A DNA stretch of 64,000 nt from Carya illinoinensis (Eukaryota > Streptophyta > Magnoliopsida > Fagales > Juglandaceae): NCBI RefSeq assembly GCF_018687715.1, contig NC_056762.1, forward strand, positions 22,109,864 to 22,173,863, written 5' to 3'. Under the pieces are notes generated by a model that worked only from the letters and a program-made list of their open reading frames with translations, did not search any database and had not been told where the DNA came from. The position numbers and the translations under genes were made by a program. Below, piece by piece: positions 46,121-57,635 of this stretch (positions are counted from its first letter, which is position 1; every line of letters begins with the position of its first letter).

Positions 46121-47612
46121 GCAAACACTAGGAAAATCAAAACAAAATGGTGGACTGGGCTTCAGGGATTTTGAATCTTTCAATCTAGCAGTATTAGCTA
46201 AACAAGGTTGGAGGGTGATCCAAAACCCCTCATCTTTTGTTGCTCAAGTTCTTAAAGCTAAATTCTTTCCTAACTCAGATTTCCTATCAGCCATCTGTAG
46301 ACTCAGTGACTCATATGTGTGGAAAAGCTTCATCTCTGCAAGACCAGTTCTTAAAGAAGGACTTATGTGGAAAGTTGGAAATGGGAGCAAGATTCGAATT
46401 TGGAAGGACAAGTGGATTCCTTGTCCCTCATCCTATTAAGTGCAGTCACCTGTTAACATACTGGAAGCAGAAGCAGTGGTTTCTGAACTCATTGATCCAA
46501 ACTCTATGCAGTGGGACCTCCCTCTTCTATATGTTATATTTTCTAAGTCTGAGGTAGGATTGATCAGTAAGATCCCCATTAGTCCTTGTAGGAGCAATGA
46601 ATTGTTGACCTGGAGGTGCTCAGCTAATGGTAAGTTCACTGTCAGGAGTGCCTATCATCTAGAAGGCTCAATTAAAGAGAACAGAGTGGGACAAACCTCA
46701 TACCAAACTTCATCCTCAAGCTTCTGGAATAAAGTTTGGGGCATCAAGGCAACTCAAGCTACCAAATCATTCCTCTGGAGAGTAGCAACTGAGTCACTTG
46801 CCACAAATCTCAACCTATTCAAAAGAAAAATGGTTGAGTCACCCTTTTGCGCAGTTTGTTTACTAGAGCCTGAGTCAGTCTCCCATGCTCTATGGTCCTG
46901 TAATGCAGCCCAAGATGTGTGGTCAATGAGTTCAAGAAGAATTCAGAAGCTGAGCTCTCATGCAAGAACATTCAAGGAAATCCTGAAGCCTATCCTTACC
47001 CAGTTCCTTCCATTGGAGGTCAGTGAAGTGGCTGTCACGGCAAAAGCAATATGGCACAGAAGAAATACTTGGATTTTTGAACAGCAGTTCCAGTTCCCTT
47101 CCCAAGTCTCCAAGCAGGTCAGTCATCCGTTGCATTCTATAAAGGCCTGGCTAGAGGGTGAACCAAAACAGCAAAAGTCTTTCAGGTCTCCAAACAACAT
47201 ATGGTCTACACCCCCACCAAACATTTTTAAAGCCAATTGGGATGCAGCCATTGATTAAGGCAAGTCAAAGCTGGGCATTGGAGTGGCAGTTAGGGACTCA
47301 GAGGGACAGATTGTTGCGACCCTTTGTTCATCTTTGGACCTGGACCCTGATCCATTGCTAGGTGAAGCAGTAGCTGCTCGGAGAGCTACCTCCTTTTGTG
47401 CTGAACTGGGTCTGAGTGATATCATCCTTGAAGGAGACTCTCTTGCAGTGGTAAAAGCTATCCAACACAGAGAATACAGTTGGAGTTCAAGTGGAGTAGT
47501 CCTAAGAGATGTCAAACTCATGCTTTCTAGGACAAAGCATTGGTCTATCCAATATGTCCCTAGGGAAGTCAATGTACTTGCTCATCATTTGGCTAAGTTT
47601 GGCCTTACTTGA
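46121..47612 (+). pseudogene. LINE ORF2 zf-RVT and RNase H domains
   Basis: The frame continues through GGLGFRDFESFNLAVLAKQG and the zinc-binding module (KSFLWRVATESLATNLNLF, then CAVCLLEPESVSHALWSC) to an RNase H fold: NWDAAID-stop-GKSKLGIGVAVRD, AVAARRATSFCAELG, LEGDSLAVVKAIQ, and VPREVNVLAHHLAKFG. A TAA at 47256 interrupts it where a sense codon is expected, and one at about 46437 breaks the linker. It ends at a TGA at 47610. Confidence 0.88.
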
Positions 47613-47705
47613 TCAAAAGAGTGTATTCTAATCGAGGACTATCCTTCTTGTATTCAACATTTGCTTTAATGCATGAAGTACCTTTTCTCTCAAAAAAAAA
47701 AAAAA

Positions 47706-47882
47706 AAGAAATACTTGGTTTATGGGTCCAAACATTCTTTGCTTCCATTATTTACAAAATTTCTGAGCATTACCTTTCTTCTACTAATCCAATTAAGGCA
47801 TTAATAAAACAAAATGAGGAAATTATAATCTCAAGGTGTAAAAAGTGCTGAGACCTATAATTGAAATGTTCTCACTAATCTT
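47706..47882. repeat. Right copy of the ~175-bp direct repeat flanking the LINE
   Basis: Begins at the end of the LINE A-tail and ends CTCACTAATCTT, as does the left copy. The few differences cluster near its start (GGTTTATGGGTCC versus GTGTTACGAGTCC). Confidence 0.88.
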
Positions 47883-49260
47883 CAACCAAAATTCATTTAA
47901 CACTTAGCTGATGAAAATCTTTGATTAAATTCAAGGTTTAATTCAAGGTTTTGCTATGCCTAGTGTCAACAACAAAACAAGAAATAAGAGCAAGAGATTT
48001 ATCAACTTTCCCTCATTAAAATTTGGTCATTAAACAAAGTAAGGTGTGAAATTAAATTAGCAAAAATCTAGCCACAATGAGAAGCACAGAAGCTTTACCA
48101 CAACCCAAGCTACAGAAATTAGCCGATCATCTTCATCACAAGCTAGTAAAAATACTGAAATGAAAAAAAACTCCAGAAAAATGTGAAAAGGACGTTTGAA
48201 CCAAGCAGGAAAGAAAGGATAAATAAAAATGGAAAAACTCTCTGACCCTTCACCAGAAATCCTTCTTCCTTTTACACTCTGAATCTTCTCTCCTTCTCTC
48301 TCTCTCCTTGCCACGGATCGCAGCCTCTCCATCGTAATGGCTTCTTTTTGTGGTCCCCAACCTCCGGTTCTAGAAAAATAGCATAAAATTGCCTTAGGTT
48401 AGCTTACTGTTGGGTCTTTAATTAAATCACGGTTTGCCCCTTTTGAATTCTTCATGGGTTAAGCTTCTTTCCTACACAGAATAATCCTCTATGGGCTTCG
48501 ATTTTGTGATGTGGGTTGCTTTTTTTTTTTTTTTTTTTTCTTATTTGGACAACACTTGTGGGCTTGCATTAGCATCATGTTGGCTTCTAATACCTCAATT
48601 ACTGAATGCATTTATTCTCTTGCCAATTGCCTTCATTTTCTTTGCAAATTTTGTATAGATGTAGGCCTTGGTTACAAGCTTCAATGGGCTTTACTCCTGT
48701 AATGGGCCAAGATTCAATTGTATGTTTACTTAAATGTTAGTTAGCCCCACAACATAATACATTTATATTTAATTAGAGGTAAAATATTATTTCACATGCC
48801 AAACAAAGTTGATTCACATTATCTAATTAATATTCTTATTTTAACACATAAAGCTCTTTTAACCCAAGATATTTAAGAATATTAATACTGCATAATTGAA
48901 CATTTATCACATTACATATTAACTGTCATGAACGGGGATATGTAACCTTTATTACATGTCTCAACGCTCTAAGTTTCTATTCCATCCCAAGCAAATGTTG
49001 TGGGCATAATAGGGAACCTCAAGGGCCATCCATCCAAGCAGCACCTCTCACTTAATCCAAACCCTAAACCCTTAAAGGGCTGAAATGACTAAGTGTTAGG
49101 CTTCTTCCTTGGGCTTGGGCATGTATTGCATCAACAGATCATGGCCTAAGTTAGTCTTACACCCTTAACCTTCTCCAATCTACAGGCTTAAGTCCATTTG
49201 GATTAAATCAAAAAATAAAACAAATATGGGTAAGGACCTAGGTTACACTAGGTTATCACA
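47883..49260 (-). mobile_element. Probable LTR region, minus strand, start at 49260
   Basis: On the minus strand TGTGATAACCTAGTG begins at 49260, directly next to a polypurine tract (AAGGGGGGGAGGA, plus-strand 49261-49280). That is the textbook junction of a 3' LTR. A C/T-rich stretch (CTCTCTCTCTCC near 48295-48310) may be its leader. No protein is encoded. The left limit is unknown; it may continue past the LINE insertion to about 41510. At 48905-49006 a plus-strand piece resembles the end of the 4.66-kb solo LTR, so the region may be a mosaic. Confidence 0.4.
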
Positions 49261-49280
49261 TCCTCCCCCCCTTAAGAAAA
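49261..49280 (-). promoter_or_regulatory. Polypurine tract of a minus-strand LTR element
   Basis: The minus strand reads TTAAGGGGGGGAGGA, immediately followed by TGTGATAACC. Such a purine run primes plus-strand DNA synthesis at the 3' LTR of gypsy-like elements. Confidence 0.65.
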
Positions 49281-50263
49281 GATTTTGTATATTAGTAAAC
49301 GTGTAAGTTATCAACAACTTAGCAAGTAGCAAACTTATATTAGTGTGTAAATATAAGCTTGTTACAGAATTCAGAAAAAGAGTCTAAAAAATAACATGAC
49401 ATTATTTCATAAGCATTTGATTACAATATTATTAAAGCAAAAGACCTTTGGCATAAGGATAATAGAAAAAACTAGAAACATAAGCAAAGGCCATGTTTAC
49501 CTCTGTGGTAAGGTTGTGTAGATCTGTGGTTAGCCAAGTAGAATAGAAACCACTTCGTCTAAAATATAAGTGCACTTAGAATAGAGATGTTGGTACCAAA
49601 ATAATATTAGAGGCCACATTTTATACCTATGGAAAGGCTAGACTAGAACAAAGGCCATAATTGTAACTCGTGGCAGGGCCAATAACAAAATAGAGGCCAT
49701 TATTATTACTCGCAGCAAGGCCTGTAACCAAAGCATATCATACAACTAGATAAACATTTCAGATGCCATATTCACATTTTATGCAGTAGAGAAATAGAGT
49801 ATAAAAATTGCTAATGTTTATAAGTCATGATAAAATGTCACATTTTATTTCTAAGATACAGAAAGTAGTGCAGAAAATAACTGAGGTTGGTTCCTTAATA
49901 GAAACATACTAGTTTTTCAAAAATTCAAACTTAGCTAATTTATGGTAAAATCTAGTACAGGAGCACCGATTACCTGACTTTATTAGCCCAACCAAACTTG
50001 TCTAACAACATGATTGAGCAAAATTGATGAAAACCAGAAACAAAATAGTACGGTATATAAGAGAAATATATAACTGAATACTCTAAAACAAATTAGATGA
50101 AACGTACTAAATAACTCCATGACAACAACCACATGCTTCCCAATCTTCAAACCCAATCACTACACAACTTCAAGCCAACCAAAAATCACTTTCAAGATTG
50201 GTCCAAACTATTGTAATTATGCATATTTCCATTCAAATATTTCATAAACACCCACTACCTATG
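49281..50263. other. Non-coding internal remnant of an LTR element
   Basis: No gag or pol frame is recognised. Position next to the polypurine tract makes it the 3' internal part of the minus-strand element, which is then interrupted by the large solo LTR. The phrase AAGGCCAT/GAGGCCA repeats four or five times between 49485 and 49735. Confidence 0.4.
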
Positions 50264-52947
50264 GGTCATGTAACATCTTGCTAGAAATTCAATGGTAGAA
50301 TTTTTATAGACTTCATAAATCTCGTGAAAATCTCATAAGTTTTCACGAATCGACCAATCGCATAGGTTTTAATCTATCAATATAGTTAGTGTTATCACTC
50401 ACTATGATGACAAAATTGCGATTTTAATTATTTGAGATAGTTAGAAATGTCAAAATATGTTACGGTCTGCTCCACTAGACTCAGTTGATTATTTAGAATT
50501 GAATGACATAATAACCCATTTTCATAATTTTGGACGAAATAGCTGTTTGAAACTGTGAATTTATTTTTAGGGGCACTTCAGGGTTGAGTTTTGGTAAGGG
50601 ATTTTTACTGTAGGTTAATATGAATATTTAGGATTTTTCAGTACTAAGTTTATTACGCATTTTTGTGGAGGGAATAGTAACCTCGATAAGCGTACTAAGT
50701 GTAGTGTTTTCAAAATCACAGTGTGAAATGTCCAAATTAGGTTAGAGAAGTTTTATTTAGACACTTGGTAAGATCTTAGCCACACATAGTGAATAGTATT
50801 AAACAATTGGCACAAAGAGGAACCATTAGATGGATTTGTGAAGGAAATCGAGATATAAAATCATGCCACCTAAGCAAAACCTTTTTCATCTGATCAACCA
50901 AATTGAGTCAGATCAAAGAGGATTTCAACCCTAGTGAAACCCTAAATGGTTGGAATCCAATTAAAATCCCAAAAGTTTGGTTGAAACAGAAATCTTGAAC
51001 AGTTTCCCCAAACCCTAAATTGGCCTTCAAACCCTTTTTGATCCAATTTCTAACATTGTGTTTAATCACTTGATTAAGTCACTTTCACATACTATTAATT
51101 TCTCAAATGCTTGTTATGACATCATTATCCAACCTTTTAAACCTTAGAAATTTGATTGGGCCAAGAAAAATTAGATTTGGGCTTGATAGTATCTCAAACC
51201 CTAACCAAACCCCCTTTAAACCCCAAATTGAAGCCCACTTGGTTGAGCCCCACCAAGGCCTACAAATTTGGCCACCTTGTCAAAGCTTCTTGAAGAATTT
51301 TCCTCCCCCACATGGCAGACCATTCATTGCTCTTAGCTGCACCCAATCGTGCCTTGATGAGATGGAGAAATCCACCTCATCAACCTTCATACCTCAGAGC
51401 TTCTGCAGGTAGTCCCTTACCCCTCACTATTCTCTACTTTATGTCACATATCCACCTCAAATCAAGGTTTATTCAAGTCTATATCCCCCCCTCTAGAAGT
51501 CTTGAGTTGTGCAAGACACACTTCCTTCCCTTTCATTACTTCTTCACCCCGTTCTTAGAGAGAAACTCAAAAGAGCTCTCTCGGGCATATTTCTGGGTCT
51601 TTTTACGTGGAGATTCTCGACCTTTGTAAGTATTTTCACATAATTACTCATTCATAAAAGTTGTTCTTATTTGAGTCTAGTTTCCGTAGATATATTATTC
51701 GTATCATTACATGGTCATTTGGTTGGTAAAAAATATTTTTAACCATGGAAAGCTCATTTTGGGCATGAAACTGGAGAGTATGTATGTTTTGAAAATTTTG
51801 ACCAAGCTAATGGACATATCTTGGTCCAAACATTTTATGGAGTGTTGTTAGATTATTTTTATGAGTTTCCATAGAGGTTTTGTTGCATGAATAAAGTTTT
51901 TGATGATAGACTTTCTTAGATTTAGAAACTTGAAAACTGGAAGTGGAAAAACAGTTTTTGTTTGGAGAAAGTTTGAATATTTCGTGGTTTGATCATACTT
52001 TAAAGGCTTTGATAATTTTTATATGATGATCCTAAGTCTCTTATTTTCATGTTAGGATATTATTTTGAAGATATTTAGTATTAGTTTCAAAGATATGAGT
52101 TTTCTATGCAAGATGATTTCAGTTATGCCTAAGATTTGATTTTTTGGATTAGATTCTCGTTTTATTGATTTTTAGCCATGTGATTTTAAGTTTGATAGTT
52201 GGATATTCTTCAGGACATATTTTTAAACCATGTAATGCTTTATTTTGAAGATCTCACCTTCTTAAGCCATTGATCAAGAGATTTATCAAAGCTAGTTGAG
52301 GAAAAAATTTATGTTTTTGGACTAAGTATAAAACCAAAAACTCCAAGTTTTATTTTGTGATTTTTGTGACTTTAGTTTGATGGTTTAAATCATTGTTGAT
52401 CTAAGGATGATGTTATGAATATGTTGGAAGTAAGATTTGATTTTTTTGAAATTCTTAGAGATGTTTTGATTAAGGGTCAAAGTTTGTGATTCAAGTGTTT
52501 CGATCTTTTTACAAAAAGTTTGGTGTTGATTATTAGTTTTTTCTAAATGGATGTTTTAAGTATGGTTTTAAACTTAAGATAGGAAGATCATTGTTGCAAA
52601 ATTTTGGTTTAATTAAGAGTTTTGAAGTTGGAAGGAATTGCAACAAAAATGGATGTTTTGGCCATAGTGTGTTTTTCATAGTTGTAATTGGTTTTAGATT
52701 TTTCTGAATTGATATTTAAGTTTAGGACACAATTTACATGAAGAATGTAAATTTTGAAAACTCTTGGAGTTAGGATGTGAAATTCTTAAGTTATGAGTAA
52801 AATGGTCATTTTTCCACATGTAGAGGGTAAAATGGTAATTTTACTCTAAGTCAGCTTGTTCTCATGTTTCTAATTGTTAGTAATTAAATTTTTAACTTTT
52901 AAAATACCCTCTTACAGTTCCTCGTGTTTCACAATTTATTCTCGCAG

Positions 52948-52962
52948 AACGTGACGATCGAG
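52948..52962 (+). other. Possible 15-bp micro-exon between splice signals in the solo LTR
   Basis: TTATTCTCGCAG precedes and GTAAGTTAA follows the 15 bases AACGTGACGATCGAG. A strong donor-like site, TTTGTAAGT, lies 1.3 kb upstream at 51626. Related block A has a similar GATCG-containing stretch between splice-like signals. No transcript data are available here. Confidence 0.25.
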
Positions 52963-53344
52963 GTAAGTTAATTTTTAACTTACTATCAGTTTATTATGTA
53001 TGTGTAATGGGTAAGAGAACTACAGCTTATATATGTATGTTATCATATATGCCATGCCATGCCATATCATTAGATGTTTATCTCTTATGTATGATTTATT
53101 CTGTCATGAATATTTATCTGTTACACAATCTATTCTGTAATGTATTGCTATATGTTATAAGTATGCCAAGAAGTATGTCATATGTTACATGTATGTCATA
53201 TCATGTAATATTCATTATTGCAAGTATGTTATGTTAAGTATGATATCTGTTACACATTCGGTCATGTTACAAAATGTTTCTATATCAAGTAAGTCATGTC
53301 TTTCGAGTTACGTTTAAGTCAGTTATGTCTAGCATACTTGCGAT

Positions 53345-53790
53345 GTAATCATTATGATTGTCCAAGCATTTCCAGTTGTAATTCACACGAGATAATTTTG
53401 ACGAAATCATTTTGATTGTCAGAATGCCATTCAAGTTCAGTTATGCAAATACTCCTAGCGTAATCATTCTGATTGATAGGGTATCTTATTTAAAATACTT
53501 GTGATGGAATCATTCTGATTGTCAGAGTATTATTAGGTACTCCTAGTGTAATCATTCTGATTGCTAGGGTACGTGTTTTAAAATACTCGTGATGGAATCA
53601 TTCTGATTGTCAGAGTATTACTAGGTACTCCTGGTGTAATTATTCTGATTGCTAGGGTATGTGTTTTAAAATACCCATGATAGAGTCATTCTGATTGTCT
53701 GAGTATCTTTGATGGAATATGTTGGGTGAAATCATTCTGATTGTTTAATATTCCTGATGAAACGACTGGCAAAATCATTTTGATTGTCAG
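53345..53790. repeat. Array of ATTCTGATTG units at ~44-bp spacing
   Basis: The core TCATTCTGATTG (or TCATTTTGATTG) recurs about ten times, at roughly 53348, 53404, 53467, 53512, 53555, 53599, 53642, 53688, 53732 and 53774. Pairs form an 88-bp higher unit in which alternate cores are followed by GTCAGAGTATTA or GCTAGGGTA. Confidence 0.8.
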
Positions 53791-53799
53791 AATTCAAGT

Positions 53800-54380
53800 C
53801 CAAGTTCATGTTAAGTAAAGAAGCAAGATTCCAAGTTTATGTTAAGTAAAGTTTCAGATCAAGTTCATGTTATGTTATGTTATGTTATGTTTACGTTCAC
53901 GTTAAATTTCAAGTTCATGTTCATATCATGTTATGTTAACGTTTATGTTATGTTCAAGGTCACATTCATGTTATGTTCATGTTCACGTTAAGTTTCAAGT
54001 TCATGTTCGTATCATGCTATGTTCACGTTTATGTTATATTCAAGCTCACATTCATGTCATGTTATGTTCACGTACATATTATGTTCAAGTTCAAGTTCAT
54101 GTTATGTTATGTTCATATTAACATTAAATCTCAAGTTCACGTTTATGTCATGTTATGCTCAGGTTTATGTTAAGTTCATGTTGATGTTTATGTTATGTAT
54201 GTTCATGTTCATACTATGTTTCAAGTTCATATTATGTTTCAAGTTCACGTTCATGTTATGCTGCTAGTTATATTTTGTTTTAAGTTCAAGTTCATGTTAT
54301 GTCAAGTAAAATTCAGTTTACGTTTCAGTTCAGGTTACGTCAGTTATGCCATGCTATATGTCAAGTTATGCTATGCTTAC
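53800..54380. repeat. GTTCATGTTATG-rich low-complexity array
   Basis: Variable strings of TTATGTTATGTTCA and TTTCAAGTTCATGTT fill about 580 bp of the solo LTR. Open frames across it are artefacts of the repeat. Confidence 0.8.
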
Positions 54381-54937
54381 TTATGACTTTAATTATGTAT
54401 TCATGCTTTTGCTGTCATGCATGCATCATTAACCTGTGTGGGAGTTTCTTATTAACTTACTGAGATTTGTAATCAAATCTCATTGTGGTAGTCCCAACTA
54501 CTATTCGCTCCAGAATGGTAGATCTTGTTACAGGACCTGAAGGAGAATCGAAATCTGACCAATTGAACACGGTCGACTAAGCTATGGTGCGACGTCCGTG
54601 ATGACATAGTATTTAAATTAGGTTACTACTTGTACTTATGGAGTTGTATATCCAGTACTCTTTTGATCACAACTATTTTGGACTGATATTGTGATCATGG
54701 CCATTTAGTATGCTTTTATGTATGAAGTATGTTTCAAGTATTTGGGATTTTTTAGTTTGGTGCATAGTATTGCTAAAAAAAATAATTATCTGCTGGGAAT
54801 ATTGTATAATGCTAGATGTATGTTAGGAACATTGTATCTTCTATGTCATGAAAGGGGGCATGTAACCTTGTGTTGCATGTCCCGATGCTTTAGATGTCCG
54901 TTTGATCCCAAGCGGAATCTGAAGGCGTTACAGGTCA

Positions 54938-57577
54938 ACACATTTAATCAAGACTAGCCACATATCATCAATACGTTTCCAACCACAAACAAACTCCCAT
55001 TTCGAATAGGTGATAAGTTGTATAAAAACACTCCAAGTAGGTCCCCAAATACTTCTATATTATCCATGCATACCTAATTGACCAATTTTTTACCAAAATT
55101 AAACTTATTCCCCTCCTCATGCCGAGTCTTGAAAATTTTCAAGCTTATTCTAACTTTTTACACTACCTCCCTAAAACAACGTTGTAACTCATCTAAGATC
55201 CACTAGCAAAAAATCATGACCAAACCCAAATTTTCATTTCCCATTTTCACACCCAATTCTCCATTTTCGTTTTAGTACAACCATGACAAACAACCTTATG
55301 AAATCATTCACTTTTTTCTAATTATGCTTAAAATCGACATCTAATACCTCAACTTACAACCATTCACCAAACATCGTGTCTTCAACATATATTACCATAA
55401 CTCCACACACCTGTGGCCTAGTCATCATATCAAAGAACCATATAAATCTTAACAAGCTCAACAAAATTAGTAGGAGAGAGAAGTTACCAAGATGGTGGTT
55501 TGAACAGTGGGGACTAAGGTCATGGTAGCTAGCAGTTGTGTGGCAATGCAACATGAAAGAGATTGGTAGAGAGACAAAACATATGGGTTATAGAGAAAAA
55601 ATGATGGAGAGAGACTAGGAGAGGAAAATAGAGGTGTACCACTGTGGTTGTTTGTTCACAGTAGCAAGGATTGTCCAATAGGGCTATTTGAACTAGGGCT
55701 TGTGTGGTGACATCACCATCTATTCATGTAGGCAACATAATGGGTGAAGTGTAAAAATTGCATGATTAAGCTGTTTAAGTGAATTAATTGTTTAACCAAA
55801 AAAATAGTTAAGCACTTGATTATGTAGTTGATTATTCAATTGATAAATTCTGATAATTTACACTTGAAAATATTTATTATACATCCGTGCCACATCAAAT
55901 TAATATCTCAATTTTTCCCTTCTCATTGTGAACACTTAACCCTAATTGATGTAGGGCATTTTTGAAAAAGTGCTATCAATTAAACTGGCTGACAAAAGAA
56001 TGGGAGTACCACACTTAGAGTCGGCAGTGTATGAAACAACAGCAGCAACAGCGTTCCTCAGCTCGTACCATAGCACCAAATCGTGCACAAAGCTGGTCTC
56101 GAAAGAACAGAGCTTGGTTGGTGGGCATTTTTGGACTGACTAGAGGATTAATTTATTTCTTTTTGGAGTCGGCTAGTAATTTATTTTCTGTTTTCAGACA
56201 TGGAGGTGGCAAATCAATTTGATTTTCCTGGCTTTATGTTGTTTACATTTTTCATTTAAGAGGTTTTGGGTTTTTAGTAAGCTAGAATTTATTTTTCTTT
56301 TCCCTTGGGTTTATGGAATGGGTATAGGGGAGGCTTTTCTAGTTTTTGTTGTTTTTTCATTTTCGTTTAGGAGGAGAGTCAGCGAAAGCAATGCTCTCTC
56401 AAAGTCTTCATTTTATTTTTCTTTGTTTCGACATTTAGTCAAGTTTTTCTTTTTCATTCTTAGAGTTTGAGTTTTGACGTTTCTGAGTGGTTCCAGACTT
56501 GGGGATTGTCGGCTGGTTTGGATTTAATTTTTCTCATACTTTAGTTCTACGTTTGACGTTACGGACTGGGGGTTTCCAGATTTGTGCTCTTTTGGCTGGT
56601 TTATTTTATTTTCATTATGTTTCTGGCTTTATTTTCTTAGTTGTTTCCAGATTAGTTTCATTCGGCTTGTTTTATTTATTCTTCTGCATTTATTTTCATA
56701 CAATAATTTGAAATGTTAGGGTTGATCATTTTTGGGCATTTTGCTAATTTAGAAATGATAGGCTAAATTTTTGGCTTGGGATTCAATGAGTAACCTATGA
56801 CTGTTTTGGGGTGGATTTTCTTCAATGTTATGTGATTTTAATGATTAATTTGTTGGATGATATTTCAATTTACATCTAGAAAGGATTGAAGTTCTTTGTT
56901 CTTGGTTTAGATTAGTTGTAGACGTAAAGGCACAATTGATAATTGAACAATTAACAAGACTTTGATGGCTTTCTTTCACTATTTTGCAATTGTTATATAA
57001 TCTGTCAAGTAGTTTTATCAGGCTAAGAATTGGGGTTCATTGCTATATTATCCTACTATGACTTCTAGGAATGCGAGCATGGTTGAGAGAAGACGAAAAG
57101 AGAAGTAAATCAATCTCCAAATCAGTGGGTGAAAATTGAATCCCAAGTGTTTGTTTTATTGTTTCTTACATGTTTAATTCATTTGCTACACACTTTCTCT
57201 AAGCCTCTTAGTTTTGGTAATTTTAGAATCATAGATTTATTTTTATTTTCAGTTTAATTCGAGCTTGAACTTCCAAAATAGCCACTAATCATACTCTTGA
57301 TTCAGTCCACACTTCCTTAGTAAATAGTCCACATTTTAGTTCAAGACTTTCTTCTTTTCAAAATTTCTTGTCACCATAAATGTCAATATTTTATCTTGTG
57401 ATTATAAAAGGTTTGCTTAATTCCCATTGCCCCTGTGAATTCGATCTTGGGATTTACCCTTGTATTACTTTGACAGCTTCTACGCTTAGAAGACAAAATT
57501 ATAAGCTGATCAATGGGCTACGAGGTTGACTGTGACTCCAAGGTGGTTGAACGTCATGGCTTGTTAAGAGGGAGGCT

Positions 57578-57635
<58 letters not shown>

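Larger units (their letters stand above)
42023..47707 (+). mobile_element. Full-length but inactivated L1-type LINE with RNase H
   Basis: A 5.7-kb plus-strand element has a ~165-bp leader, ORF1 (42189-43574), ORF2 (from 43571, overlapping the ORF1 stop as ATGA), endonuclease, reverse transcriptase, zf-RVT, RNase H, and an A-run at 47691-47707. It is flanked by a ~175-bp direct repeat. Frames are broken by two shifts in ORF2 (about 43965 and 45840) and a set of nonsense codons. Most of these look like single transitions from Trp or Gln codons. Structure is otherwise complete, so it was full length when it inserted. Confidence 0.92.
50269..54932 (+). mobile_element. Solo LTR of 4.66 kb with perfect 5-bp target duplication
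   Basis: Begins TGTAACATCTTGC and ends GGCGTTACA, so the termini TGTAAC and GTTACA are inverted. It is flanked by identical GGTCA pentamers (50264-50268 and 54933-54937). Neither a primer site nor a polypurine tract adjoins the ends, and there is no coding sequence. This is a solo LTR left by LTR-LTR recombination, of a very large LTR type. A leader-like region around 51500-51620 is followed by a donor-like TTTGTAAGT. The last 1.6 kb contains two kinds of tandem array. Confidence 0.88.

Noticed and set aside
53345..53790. Regularly spaced repeats that superficially resemble a CRISPR array.
   Set aside because: The spacers are related to each other (88-bp higher unit), the genome is plant nuclear, and there are no cas-like genes. 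It is tandem repeat within an LTR.
53933..54386. Overlapping frames with repeated cysteine, histidine, phenylalanine and methionine residues.
   Set aside because: They are translations of the GTTCATGTTATG low-complexity array inside the solo LTR, in several frames at once.
56031..56711. Frames starting with a glutamine run and followed by phenylalanine-rich frames.
   Set aside because: The T-rich base composition explains the phenylalanine. No domain or conserved pattern is visible.
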